Of a DNA stretch of 64,000 nucleotides, positions 16,807 through 26,400 are shown piece after piece. The stretch covers positions 1-64,000 of the forward strand of contig NZ_JBFUPW010000002.1 in assembly GCF_041360795.1 (NCBI RefSeq), written 5' to 3'. The notes under the pieces are model-generated. The model made no database searches. It was not told the DNA's origin and worked only from the letters and a program-made list of their open reading frames with translations. The position numbers were made by a program, and so were the translations under genes. This DNA is from Arthrobacter_E sp041360795. Its GTDB lineage: Bacteria; Actinomycetota; Actinomycetes; Actinomycetales; Micrococcaceae. Positions within the stretch are counted from its first letter, which is position 1. Each line of letters begins with the position of its first letter.

Positions 16807-17774
16807 CAGTCCAGACCCGGCACCACGGTCAGGCCGGAACGGTGCATGAGCCACGCCATCACGGCCTTCTGGGCGTGCAGACGGTTCTCGGCCTCGTCCC
16901 ACACGACGGACTGCGGGCCGTCGATCACGTTTGCGGCGATCTCGTAGCCGCGGTACGCGGGCAGGCAGTGCAGCACGATGGCATCCGGTGCGGCCTGCGC
17001 CATGGCCTCCTCGGTGACGGAGTAGTCGCGGAAGAGCGTCATCCGGGACTCCTTCTCGGCTTCCTGCCCCATGGACACCCACGTGTCCGTGGCGACGACG
17101 TCCGCTCCGGCCAGGGCCTCGGCCGCGTCGCTCGTGACGAGGACGCTGCCGCCGGTCTGGGCGGCGCGCTCCTCACCCGCGGCGACGATCTCCGGCGCCG
17201 GCAGGTACCCCTCCGGGCCCGCGATGCGCACGTGCATGCCCGCGTTGACGGCGGCCAGGAGGTAGGAGTTCGCCATGTTGTTGGCGGCGTCGCCCAGGTA
17301 GGTCAGGGTGAGACCGGCCAGCGTGCCCTTGTGCTCCCGGATGGTGAGCAGATCGGCCAGCAGCTGGCACGGGTGGTAGTCGTCGCAGAGGGCGTTGATC
17401 ACGGGCACTCGGGAGTTCTCCGCCATCTCCACCAGGCCCTGGTGCGCGCCGGTCCGCCACACGATCGTGGAGACCATGCGCTCGAGCACGCGGGCGGTGT
17501 CGGCCACCGACTCCTTGTGGCCGATCTGCGCCTCCCCGGGATTGATGATGAGGGGGCTGCCGCCGAGCTCGGACACCCCGGCGCTGAACGACACGCGGGT
17601 CCGGGTGGAGGTCTTGTCGAAGATGACCGCGACCGTCTTGCGGGCCCGGCCCTCGCCCGCGTACACGGCCAGGGAGTCCGGTTCGGCCTTGAGCCGCACC
17701 GCGAGGTCCAGGACCTCGTTCAGCTCGGCGGGGCTGAGGTCGGTGTCTTTGAGGAAGTGACGTACGGAAGTCAT
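16806..17774 (-). CDS. argF: Ornithine carbamoyltransferase
   Basis: 322 residues; makes citrulline from ornithine and carbamoyl phosphate. The carbamoyl-phosphate motif FDKTSTRTRVSF, HPCQLLADLLT and the ornithine loop HCLPAYRG are all present. It follows argD by six bases and overlaps argR by one base. Confidence 0.97.
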   Translation of the reverse strand: MTSVRHFLKDTDLSPAELNEVLDLAVRLKAEPDSLAVYAGEGRARKTVAVIFDKTSTRTRVSFSAGVSELGGSPLIINPGEAQIGHKESVADTARVLERMVSTIVWRTGAHQGLVEMAENSRVPVINALCDDYHPCQLLADLLTIREHKGTLAGLTLTYLGDAANNMANSYLLAAVNAGMHVRIAGPEGYLPAPEIVAAGEERAAQTGGSVLVTSDAAEALAGADVVATDTWVSMGQEAEKESRMTLFRDYSVTEEAMAQAAPDAIVLHCLPAYRGYEIAANVIDGPQSVVWDEAENRLHAQKAVMAWLMHRSGLTVVPGLD

Positions 17775-17780
17775 GGGTAC

Positions 17781-19052
17781 CTACTCTGCCGCCGAGGCGG
17801 CCTTGGCCGTGGACAGGATGCCGGGGAACGCGCCGAGGAAGGCGTCCGCCTGGGCATCGCTCAGGATGAGGGGCGGCGCCAGGCGCAGCGTGTGCGGGCC
17901 CGGCGCGTTGAGGATGAAACCGGCGTCGAGCGCCGCGGTGACGAAGGCGGGCGCGACGTCGGCGTCCAGGTCGATCCCGATCAGCAGACCGCGCTGGCGG
18001 ACCTCCGTCACGCCGGGAACCGCGGCCAGGCCGCGCGCCAGGCGCTCACCCGTGGCGCGGACCTGGGCCAGGATGCCCTGCTGCTCGATCACGTGCAGGG
18101 TGGCCAGGGCCGCGGCCGTGGCCACCGGGTTGCCGCCGAACGTGGTGCCGTGCTGGCCCGGGTTCAGCAGTGCGGAGACCTTCTCGCCGAACGTGACGAG
18201 CGCGCCGATGGGGAAACCGCCGCCGAGGCCCTTCGCCAGGGTCATGGCGTCCGGCAGCACGCCCCTCTCCTGGAACGCGAACCACTGGCCCGTGCGCCCC
18301 ACCCCGGTCTGGACCTCGTCCAGGATGAGGAGGGCGCCGTGCTCGGTGCAGAGTTCGCGGGCGAGCCGCAGGTACTCGGGATCGAGAGGACGCACGCCGG
18401 CCTCACCTTGGATGGGCTCCAGCACCACGGCGGCGGTCTGGCCGTCGACGGCGTCGCGGAGAGCCTGCTGATCGTTGAACGGAAGGTGCACGACGCCGCC
18501 GGGCAGCGGCTCGAACGGTTCGCGGTACGCCTGCTTGGCGGTGAGGGCGAGCGCGCCCATGGTGCGGCCGTGGAACGCGCCCTCGAGCGCGATGATCTTC
18601 CGGCGCGGACCCTCGGAGCCGTCCGCGTTGCGACGCGCCAGCTTGAACGCCGCCTCATTGGCCTCGGTGCCTGAGTTCGAGAAGAACACCTTGGAGCCCG
18701 CCGGGGCGCCCGCGAGGTCCAGGAGCTTCTCCGCGAGCGCGATCTGCGCCGGCGAGGCGAAGAAGTTGGAGACGTGGCCGAGGGTGGCCAGCTGGCTCGA
18801 GATCACCGAGGTGACGAACGGGTGGGCGTGGCCCAGCGCGTTCACCGCGATCCCGCCCAGCAGATCCAGGTACTCCTTGCCGTCGGCGTCCCAGACCACG
18901 GCGCCCGCGCCGCGGACGAGCACGCGCTGCGGCGTGCCGAAGACGTTGAGCAGGGCTCCGGAGTAGCGCGAGAGCCACTCGGCGCCGCTCGCCGTGCGGG
19001 CGTCCAGGAGGCCTTCCTCCTGCGCGGGGGTGATGTCAGTGTGCTTCGCCAT
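17781..19052 (-). CDS. argD: Acetylornithine aminotransferase
   Basis: PLP-dependent class III aminotransferase of about 423 residues. FFSNSGTEANEAAFKLAR, the cofactor-binding LILDEVQTGVGRTG and the Schiff-base lysine in DAMTLAKGLGGG are visible. It converts N-acetylglutamate semialdehyde to N-acetylornithine. ATG 19052 has GGAAGG twelve bases upstream; a GTG at 19061 that overlaps the argB stop (GTGA) is a real alternative and would add three residues. Confidence 0.95.
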   Translation of the reverse strand: MAKHTDITPAQEEGLLDARTASGAEWLSRYSGALLNVFGTPQRVLVRGAGAVVWDADGKEYLDLLGGIAVNALGHAHPFVTSVISSQLATLGHVSNFFASPAQIALAEKLLDLAGAPAGSKVFFSNSGTEANEAAFKLARRNADGSEGPRRKIIALEGAFHGRTMGALALTAKQAYREPFEPLPGGVVHLPFNDQQALRDAVDGQTAAVVLEPIQGEAGVRPLDPEYLRLARELCTEHGALLILDEVQTGVGRTGQWFAFQERGVLPDAMTLAKGLGGGFPIGALVTFGEKVSALLNPGQHGTTFGGNPVATAAALATLHVIEQQGILAQVRATGERLARGLAAVPGVTEVRQRGLLIGIDLDADVAPAFVTAALDAGFILNAPGPHTLRLAPPLILSDAQADAFLGAFPGILSTAKAASAAE

Positions 19053-19057
19053 GCGCG

Positions 19058-19999
19058 TCACAGCCCTTCCGTGGTGAGGTCGGCGTCCGCGTCGCGGACC
19101 ACCTGCGTGCCGATGCCCGCCGTCGTGAAGACCTCGAGCAGCATGGAGTGCGGGAGGCGGCCGTCCACGATGTGGGACTGCGGCACTCCCCCGTCCACCG
19201 CCTTGAGGCAGGCCTCCATCTTGGGGATCATGCCGGACTGCAGGCTCGGCAGCATGACCCGCAGCTGATCGGCGGTCAGGGTGGAGATGAGCGAGTCCTT
19301 GTCCGGCCAGTTCGCGTACAAGCCCTCGACGTCGGTCAGGATCACGAGCTTGCTGGCGCCCAGCGCTTCGGCCAGGGCGGCCGCGGCGGTGTCCGCGTTG
19401 ACGTTCAGCACGTCCCCGGTCGGGGAACCGTCCGCCCCGATCTCGGGGGCGACCGTGGAGATGACCGGGATCCGGCCGGCTTCCAGGAGGTCGTGGATGG
19501 CGCGGGGGTTCACGCCCACCACCTCACCCACGAGGCCCAGGTCCACGGCCTCGCCGTCCACCTCGGTGCCCGTGCGGATCGCCTGCAGCAGCCCGCCGTC
19601 CTCACCCGAGAGGCCCACGGCATACGGGCCGTGGTTGTTGATGAGGCCCACCAGCTCACGGCCCACCTGGCCCGTGAGGACCATGCGCACGACGTCCATG
19701 GCCTCAGGCGTGGTGACGCGCAGTCCGCCCTTGAACTGGCTCTCGATGCCCAGCCGGGCCAGCATGGAGTTGATCTGCGGACCGCCGCCGTGCACGACGA
19801 CGGGTCGGACGCCCACGTGGTGCAGGAAGACGATGTCCTCTGCGAAAGCCCGTCGCAGCTCCTCGTTGATCATGGCGTTGCCGCCGTACTTGATCACCAT
19901 GGTGTTCCCGGCGAAGCGCTGGATCCAGGGCAGGGCTTCGATGAGGGTCTCGGCCTTGGACTGAGCCTGGCTGAGATCCCTCGTCATGCTGGAGGTCAT
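19058..19999 (-). CDS. argB: Acetylglutamate kinase
   Basis: 313-residue amino-acid kinase that phosphorylates N-acetylglutamate. MVIKYGGNAM (phosphate loop), VVHGGGPQINSML, VNADTAAAALAEALGA and KLVILTDVEGLY match the family. TTAGGAGA precedes the ATG by five bases. Feedback inhibition by arginine is usual for this long, N-terminally helical form (family knowledge). Confidence 0.97.
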   Translation of the reverse strand: MTSSMTRDLSQAQSKAETLIEALPWIQRFAGNTMVIKYGGNAMINEELRRAFAEDIVFLHHVGVRPVVVHGGGPQINSMLARLGIESQFKGGLRVTTPEAMDVVRMVLTGQVGRELVGLINNHGPYAVGLSGEDGGLLQAIRTGTEVDGEAVDLGLVGEVVGVNPRAIHDLLEAGRIPVISTVAPEIGADGSPTGDVLNVNADTAAAALAEALGASKLVILTDVEGLYANWPDKDSLISTLTADQLRVMLPSLQSGMIPKMEACLKAVDGGVPQSHIVDGRLPHSMLLEVFTTAGIGTQVVRDADADLTTEGL

Positions 20000-20029
20000 G
20001 TCTCTCCTAAGGCGTGGGTGGTGCGCTAC

Positions 20030-21196
20030 TCAGCTGGAGTAGGCGCTGTTTTCATGCACGTAGTCGTGAGTGAGGTCGTTGGTCCAGATGGTGGCCTCGT
20101 CCTCGCCGGCGTTCAGGTCGATCTCCACGAGCACCTCGCGGTCCTCCAGGCTGACCAGGGAACGGTCCTCGCCGATCCCGCCGTTGCGGCAGATCTGCAC
20201 CCCGTTGATGGCCACATTCAGCCGGTCCGGGTCGAAGACGGCGTCCGTGGTGCCCACGGCCGAGAGCACGCGGCCCCAGTTCGGGTCCTTGCCGAAGATC
20301 GCGGTCTTGAAGAGGTTCGATCGCGCGACGGCGCGGCTCACCGTCTCGGCGTCGAGCTCGCTGGCGGCGTTGAAGGTGCGGATGGCGATGTCATGCGCGG
20401 CGCCCTCGGCGTCGCCGATGAGCTGGCGGGCGAGGTTCTTGCACACTTCCTGCAGCCCCTTGCCGAACTCTTCGCCGGTCGGGTAGGAGCCCGAGGCGCC
20501 GGAGGCGAGCAGCAGGACGGTGTCGTTGGTGGACATGCAGCCGTCCGAGTCGGCACGGTTGAAGCTCAGCCGCACGGCCTCGCGCAGCTCCGCGTCCAGG
20601 AGTTCCGGGCTGACGATCGCGTCCGTGGTGACGACCACGAGCATGGTGGCCAGGCCGGGGGCGAGCATCCCCGCGCCCTTGGCCATGCCGCCGATCGTGA
20701 ATCCGGTGCCGAGCGGATCGAAACCGATGTAGCTGGCTTCCTTGCTCACGGTGTCCGTGGTCATGATGGCCTCGGCCGCGGCGGACCCGGCGTCCGGACC
20801 GGCGTTGTCCACGAGCAGCTCCAGACCCGGCAGGATCTTGTCCATGGGCAGCTGCTCACCGATGAGGCCCGTGGAGCAGACGGCCACGTCCCCGGCGGAG
20901 ACGCCCAGCAGCGCGGCGAGCCGTTCCGCCGTCGCGTGCGTGTTCTGGAAACCCTGCGGGCCGGTGCAGGCGTTCGCGCCGCCCGAGTTCAGGACCACCG
21001 CGTCCACGCGGCCGTCCGCGAGGACCTGACGGGACCAGTGCACGGGAGCCGCGGCCACCCTGTTCGAGGTGAACACCCCGGCGGCGTGCTTGGTCGGCCC
21101 GTCATTGATGACCAGGGCCATGTCCGGCTTGCCGCTGGCTTTGAGGCCTGCGGTGATGCCTGCTGCACGGAAACCGAGGGGAAGGGTGACACTCAC
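20030..21196 (-). CDS. argJ: Bifunctional ornithine acetyltransferase / N-acetylglutamate synthase
   Basis: 388-residue Ntn-type enzyme of the cyclic arginine pathway. The self-cleavage site lies in GLATMLVVVTTDA, where the threonine becomes the N-terminal nucleophile of the beta chain. Start GTG 21196 forms a GTGA overlap with the argC stop. Its presence explains why no separate argA or argE is needed in this cluster. Confidence 0.96.
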   Translation of the reverse strand: MSVTLPLGFRAAGITAGLKASGKPDMALVINDGPTKHAAGVFTSNRVAAAPVHWSRQVLADGRVDAVVLNSGGANACTGPQGFQNTHATAERLAALLGVSAGDVAVCSTGLIGEQLPMDKILPGLELLVDNAGPDAGSAAAEAIMTTDTVSKEASYIGFDPLGTGFTIGGMAKGAGMLAPGLATMLVVVTTDAIVSPELLDAELREAVRLSFNRADSDGCMSTNDTVLLLASGASGSYPTGEEFGKGLQEVCKNLARQLIGDAEGAAHDIAIRTFNAASELDAETVSRAVARSNLFKTAIFGKDPNWGRVLSAVGTTDAVFDPDRLNVAINGVQICRNGGIGEDRSLVSLEDREVLVEIDLNAGEDEATIWTNDLTHDYVHENSAYSS

Positions 21197-22224
21197 GGGG
21201 CGACTCCTAGCTGGGCGAGCCCCAGGGATTCGTCGAGACCCAGGGCGATGTTCATGGACTGCACGGCACCGCCTGCGGTGCCCTTGGTCAGGTTATCGAT
21301 TGCCGCACTGACAATCACCCTTCCCGTGTGCGCGTCGTACGCCAGCTGGAGGACGGCGTGGTTGGAGCCCTGCACGGACTTGGTGGTCGGCCACTGTCCT
21401 TCGGGCAGGAGGTGGACGAAGGTCTCGTTCTCGTAGGCGTCCTGCCAGGCCGCGCGCAGCCCCTCCGCGCCGACGCCCGGCTTGACCCGCGCCGTCGCGG
21501 TCGTCAGGATGCCGCGGCTCATGGGGGCGAGCGTCGGGGTGAAGGAGACCGTGACGGGCTCCCCCGCGGCGTTGCCGAGTCCCTGCTCGATTTCGGGGGT
21601 GTGGCGGTGCCCGCCGCCCACGCCGTACGGCGACATGGAGCCCATGACTTCCGAGCCGAGCAGGTTGACCTTGGCGGCCTTGCCCGCGCCGGACGTGCCG
21701 GAGGCGGAGACGATCACGACGTCCTGCGGTTCGAGCAGGCCGGCCGCGAAGCCCGGGGTGAGGGCGAGAAGGGCCGACGTCGGGTAGCAGCCCGGCACGG
21801 CGATGCGCTTGCTGCCGCGGAGCTTCTCCCGCTGTCCGGGGAGCTCGGGCAGGCCGTACGGCCACGTGCCCGCGTGCGGTGAGCCGTAGAACTTCTCCCA
21901 TGCCGCGGCATCCTCGAGGCGGTGGTCCGCGCCGGCGTCGATCACCAGGGTGCCTTCGGGCAGCTGCGCGGCGATCTCGGCCGAGGCGCCGTGCGGCAGC
22001 GCGAGGAACACCACGTCATGCCCGGCCAGATTCTCCACGCTGGTCTCTTCCAGGATGCGGTCGCCCAGAGTGTGGAGCTGCGGCTGAACGCTGCCCAGAC
22101 GGGCCCCGGCGTTGCTGTGGGCGGTGATGGCGCCGATGGTCACTCCGGGGTGGGTGGCGAGCAGGCGCAGCACCTCTCCCCCTGCGTAACCACTGGCTCC
22201 GGAAACGGCGACGGATATGCTCAT
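21193..22224 (-). CDS. argC: N-acetyl-gamma-glutamyl-phosphate reductase
   Basis: 343-residue NADPH-dependent reductase. GASGYAGGEVLRLL is the dinucleotide fold, and the catalytic cysteine is in AVPGCYPTSALLAL. First gene of the argCJBDFR operon. ATG 22224 is preferred over a GTG two codons upstream because TAGAGT lies exactly six bases before it, with no ribosome-binding site. Confidence 0.96.
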   Translation of the reverse strand: MSISVAVSGASGYAGGEVLRLLATHPGVTIGAITAHSNAGARLGSVQPQLHTLGDRILEETSVENLAGHDVVFLALPHGASAEIAAQLPEGTLVIDAGADHRLEDAAAWEKFYGSPHAGTWPYGLPELPGQREKLRGSKRIAVPGCYPTSALLALTPGFAAGLLEPQDVVIVSASGTSGAGKAAKVNLLGSEVMGSMSPYGVGGGHRHTPEIEQGLGNAAGEPVTVSFTPTLAPMSRGILTTATARVKPGVGAEGLRAAWQDAYENETFVHLLPEGQWPTTKSVQGSNHAVLQLAYDAHTGRVIVSAAIDNLTKGTAGGAVQSMNIALGLDESLGLAQLGVAP

Positions 22225-22230
22225 GCGCAC

Positions 22231-22278
22231 ACTCTACACCTCGAAGCAAGAATATGCATTGTTGTAAATATTTATGCA
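22231..22278 (-). promoter_or_regulatory. argC promoter and putative ARG-box region
   Basis: TAGAGT (22236-22231) sits six bases before the argC ATG. Directly upstream is an A+T-rich tract unusual for this genome. In it TGCAT and ATGCA (22255-22259, 22274-22278) form an inverted repeat, and TGCATA occurs twice on the minus strand about 20 bases apart. This suits ArgR binding over the -35 area, but the boxes are less regular than those at argG. Confidence 0.55.
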
Positions 22279-22361
22279 TCGGCATGGCGCGGTGACCGGT
22301 TCGGAGCCACTGCATAAGATGTCCCTGACGGCAATCGAGAGGGACACGGGAGGCACACACC

Positions 22362-23333
22362 ATGCACGCCATCATCGCCCGGGAGACCGGCGGACCAGAG
22401 GTGCTCGAGTACACCGAGACGGACGTCCCCCAGCCCGGGCCCGGGCAGCTCCGCTTCCGCGTGGCCGCCACCGGGGTCAACTTCATCGAGACCTATCAGC
22501 GGGAGGGCATCTATCCCCTGCCGTTCCCCTGGACCCCCGGGGCGGAGGCGTCCGGAGTGGTCGACGCCGTGGGTGAGGGAGTGACCGGCTTCGCGGTGGG
22601 CGACCGTATCGCCACCGCCGAGGCCTCCGAATGCTATGCGGAGTACGCGATCGTCGACGCGGACAAGGCCCTGCCCGTCCCCGACGGCCTGGACCTCGAG
22701 ACTGCGGCGGCGCTTCCTCTGCAGGGCATGACCGCCCACTACCTGGCGACCTCCAGCTTCCCGGCCGGCGAGGGCACCACCGCCCTGGTGCACGCCGGGG
22801 CCGGCGGCGTGGGGCTGCTCCTCATCCAGCTTCTCAAGGCCCGCGGCGCACGGGTCATCACCACGGTGTCCACGCCGGAGAAGGCCGACCTCGCGCGCCT
22901 CGCGGGCGCCGATCTGGTGGTCGACTACTCGGACTTCGCCACCCAGGCGCGGCAGTTCACGGACGGCCGCGGCGTGGACGTGGTGTACGACGGCGTCGGC
23001 AAGGACACGTTCGACTCCTCCTTGCAGAGCCTCCGGATCCGCGGGACGCTCGTGCTCTTCGGCGCGGCCTCCGGGCCGGTCCCGCCCGTCGATCCCCAGC
23101 GGCTCAACCAGGGCGGCTCCCTGTTCCTCACCCGGCCGACGCTCGGACACCACCTCCAGGACGCCGAAGAACGGCGCTGGCGCTCGGGCGAGGTGTTCGG
23201 CGCGGCGGCCGACGGCGGCCTGTCGGTGCGCATCGGCGCCCGGTACCCGCTCTCCCGCGCCGCCGACGCCCACCGTGACCTCGCCGCGCGGCGGACCACG
23301 GGCAAGGTGTTGCTGATCCCCGATGGCGACTGA
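22362..23333 (+). CDS. Quinone oxidoreductase-like medium-chain dehydrogenase/reductase
   Basis: 323-residue zinc-less MDR of the zeta-crystallin/QOR type. VNFIETYQREGIYPLPFPWTPGAEASGVV is the N-terminal signature region, and HAGAGGVGLLL binds NADPH. Such enzymes reduce quinones or enones, often in electrophile defence. GGGAGG lies about eight bases before the ATG. A TAAGAT box at 22315-22320 (TGACCG 16 bases upstream) is a plausible promoter. It sits 108 bases before the NRPS gene on the same strand; whether it belongs to that pathway is unclear. Confidence 0.88.
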   Translation: MHAIIARETGGPEVLEYTETDVPQPGPGQLRFRVAATGVNFIETYQREGIYPLPFPWTPGAEASGVVDAVGEGVTGFAVGDRIATAEASECYAEYAIVDADKALPVPDGLDLETAAALPLQGMTAHYLATSSFPAGEGTTALVHAGAGGVGLLLIQLLKARGARVITTVSTPEKADLARLAGADLVVDYSDFATQARQFTDGRGVDVVYDGVGKDTFDSSLQSLRIRGTLVLFGAASGPVPPVDPQRLNQGGSLFLTRPTLGHHLQDAEERRWRSGEVFGAAADGGLSVRIGARYPLSRAADAHRDLAARRTTGKVLLIPDGD

Positions 23334-23441
23334 CACGTCCGCGGCCCACGATGGGCCAGGATACGGTCTCCCGCGGACCGGACACCGGCGCCTTCAGCGG
23401 AACTTCATCAGTGGTTCACTCACGACAGAAAGGATGCTGGC

Positions 23442-26400
23442 GTGACCGAGCATCCCGAATCCTCCCCGCATGACCCTTCCCCCGCTCCGGAGGCCCCCGG
23501 CCCCGAGCCCGCGGTGAAGGCCGGCGGCGCGCCGTCGTCCACGGGGACCGTCTACGAACCTCAGATGCCGGGCGGCGTTCTCGCGCCCCCCGAGCGCACC
23601 CTGGTGGACATCTTCCTCGCCACGGTCGAGGCGTACCCCGAGGCCTCGGCTCTGGATGACGGGAAGAAGTCGCTCAGTTACGCCGAGCTGGCCGACGAGG
23701 TGCGTGGCTACGCCCGCAAGCTCCACCGGGCCGGGCTCGGCGCCGGGGACAAGATCGGCATCCGGATCCCCTCCGGCACCAATGAGCTCTACATCGCCAT
23801 CCTGGCCATCCTGCTGGTGGGCGCCGCCTACGTGCCGGTGGACGCCGACGACCCGGACGAACGCGCCCGCCTCGTGTTCAGCGAAGCCAAGGTGGCCGGC
23901 ATCCTCAAAGCCAAGGGCGAAATCGTGGTGGACAAGAAGCGCCCCAAGCCCTTCCCGGCTCCCCGCATGCCGTTGCCCGAGGACGATTCCTGGGTCATCT
24001 TCACCTCCGGCTCCACCGGAACTCCGAAGGGCGTCGCCGTGCGGCACCGCAATTCGGCCGCGTTCGTGGACGCCGAGGCGCGGCTCTTCCTCCAGGGTGA
24101 GCCCATCGGCACCGACGACCGCGTGCTCGCTGGGCTCTCGGTCGCCTTCGACGCCTCTTGCGAGGAGATGTGGCTCGCCTGGCGGCACGGCGCCTGCCTC
24201 GTCCCCGCACCGCGCGCCCTGGTCCGCACCGGCATGGACCTCGGGCCGTGGCTCATCAACCACGGCATCACCGTGGTCTCCACCGTCCCGACGCTCGCCG
24301 CGCTCTGGCCCGCCGAAGCGCTGGAGAACGTGCGCCTGCTGATCTTCGGCGGCGAAGCGTGCCCGCCCGAGCTGGCCGAGCGTCTCGCCGTGGACGAGCG
24401 CGAGGTCTGGAACACGTACGGGCCCACGGAGGCCACGGTCGTGGCCTGCGCCGCTCCCCTCGGCGGTCCCGGCCCCGTGCGCATCGGCCTGCCGCTGGAC
24501 GGCTGGGACCTCGCCGTCGTCGACGCCGAGGGCGTGCCCGTGACGGAAGGCGAGATCGGCGAGCTGATCATCGGCGGTGTCGGCCTGGCGCGTTACCTGG
24601 ATCCCGCGAAGGACGCGGAGAAGTACGCGCCGATGCCCAGCCTCGGCTGGGAACGCGCCTACCGCTCCGGCGACCTGGTCCGCTACGAGGCCGCGGGCCT
24701 CATCTTCCAGGGCCGTGCGGACGAACAGGTCAAGCTCGGCGGACGCCGTATCGAACTCGGCGAGGTCGACGCGGCCCTCCAGGCGCTTCCGGCCATCGCC
24801 GGTGCCGCGGCGGCCGTGCAGACGACGGCGGCCGGGAACCAGGTCCTGGTCGGCTACCTCGTGCCGGCCGGGGACGCCGAGCCGGACCTGGGCGGGCTGC
24901 GGGAGATTCTGGGCGAGTCCCTGCCCGCTCCGCTCATCCCTCTCCTGACCACCACCGACAGTCTGCCGACCAAGACGAGCGGCAAGGTGGACCGCAAGGC
25001 CCTGCCGTGGCCGCTGGCCGGAGGCTCTGCCGACGCCGCGGACGCCGCCCCGCTGAATCTTCCCGACGATGCCCAGTGGATCGTGGACACCTGGAGCGCC
25101 GTGCTGGGCGCCCCTGCCACGAGCCTCGACGCCGACTTCTTCGCCCACGGCGGCGGTTCCCTCGCCGCCGCGCAGCTGGTCTCCGCCCTGCGCCGCCGCT
25201 ACCCGACCGTCACCGTGGCCGACATCTACGCCAACCCCCGTGTCGGAGCCCTCGTCGAAGCCTGCCGCGCCTCCGTCCCGGACGGCGAGGCCGTCGTGGC
25301 GAAGGAACGCCTGGTCCGCCGGACCGCCCGGAAGACCCAGGTGTTCCAGACCCTCATGGGCGTGCCGCTGTTCATCCTGGTGGGCATGCGCTGGCTGACG
25401 TATCTCATGGCCGTCAACAATCTGCTTTCCGCCTGGGGCGTCCTCCACGCGGCGCCCACCGTCTCCTGGTGGTGGGTCCTGCTGTCCTGGGCCGTCTTCG
25501 TCAGCCCTCTGGGCCGGATGGGTATCGCCGTGGTGGCCGCGCGGGTGCTCCTGCGAGGGGTCACCCCGGGCGTATACCCTCGTTCCGGCCGCGTGCACCT
25601 CAAGCTCTGGCTCGCGGAGCAGATCCAGGACGCCGCGAGCGCGGTCAGCCTGGCCAGCGCTCCGTGGGTCCCGTACTACGCCCGTGCCCTGGGCGCCAAG
25701 CTGGGCCGCGACGTGATCCTCCACTCCGTGCCGCCCGTCACCGGTCTGCTGACCGTCGGCCGCGGCGCGAACGTCGAGCCCGAGGTGGACCTCTCCGGCT
25801 GGTGGGTCGACGGCGACACGGTCCACATCGGCTCCGTCTCGATCGGTCCCGGCGCCACCATCGGCGCGCGCAGCACGCTCATGCCTGGGGCGAAGGTGGG
25901 CGCCGACGCGATCGTCGAGCCCGGCTCCGCCGTGACCGGCAAGGTCAAGGCGGGCACCGCCGTGGCCGGATCCCCGGCCGGCCGGACCGGCAAGGCCAAG
26001 CCGGCCTGGCCCGAGCAGGGTGGCGTCAGTGAGGGCGTCCGGGAGTTCAGCTGGTTCACCGCCTTCGCCGCGGCCTCCGGACTCCTGGCGTGCATCCCGT
26101 TCATCTCGGCCGCGGTGGCCGGGCTCGTGGTCGTGGGCGCCCTGCACGGTGCGGCCTCGCTCTCCGAGTCCCTCGGCGCGCTGGCCTGGTCCGTGCCGCT
26201 CGCCTCCGTGGTCTGGTTCCTCTGCAACGCGCTCCTGATCCTCGGGACGACGCGGGCGCTGGCGATCGGCCTCGTGGAAGGGCATCACCGCGTGCGCAGC
26301 CGGGTCGGCTGGCAGGTCTGGGCCACGGAGCGTGTTCTGGACATGGCCCGCGACCTCCTCTTCCCGATCTACGCCAGCCTCTTCACCCCGATCTGGCTCC

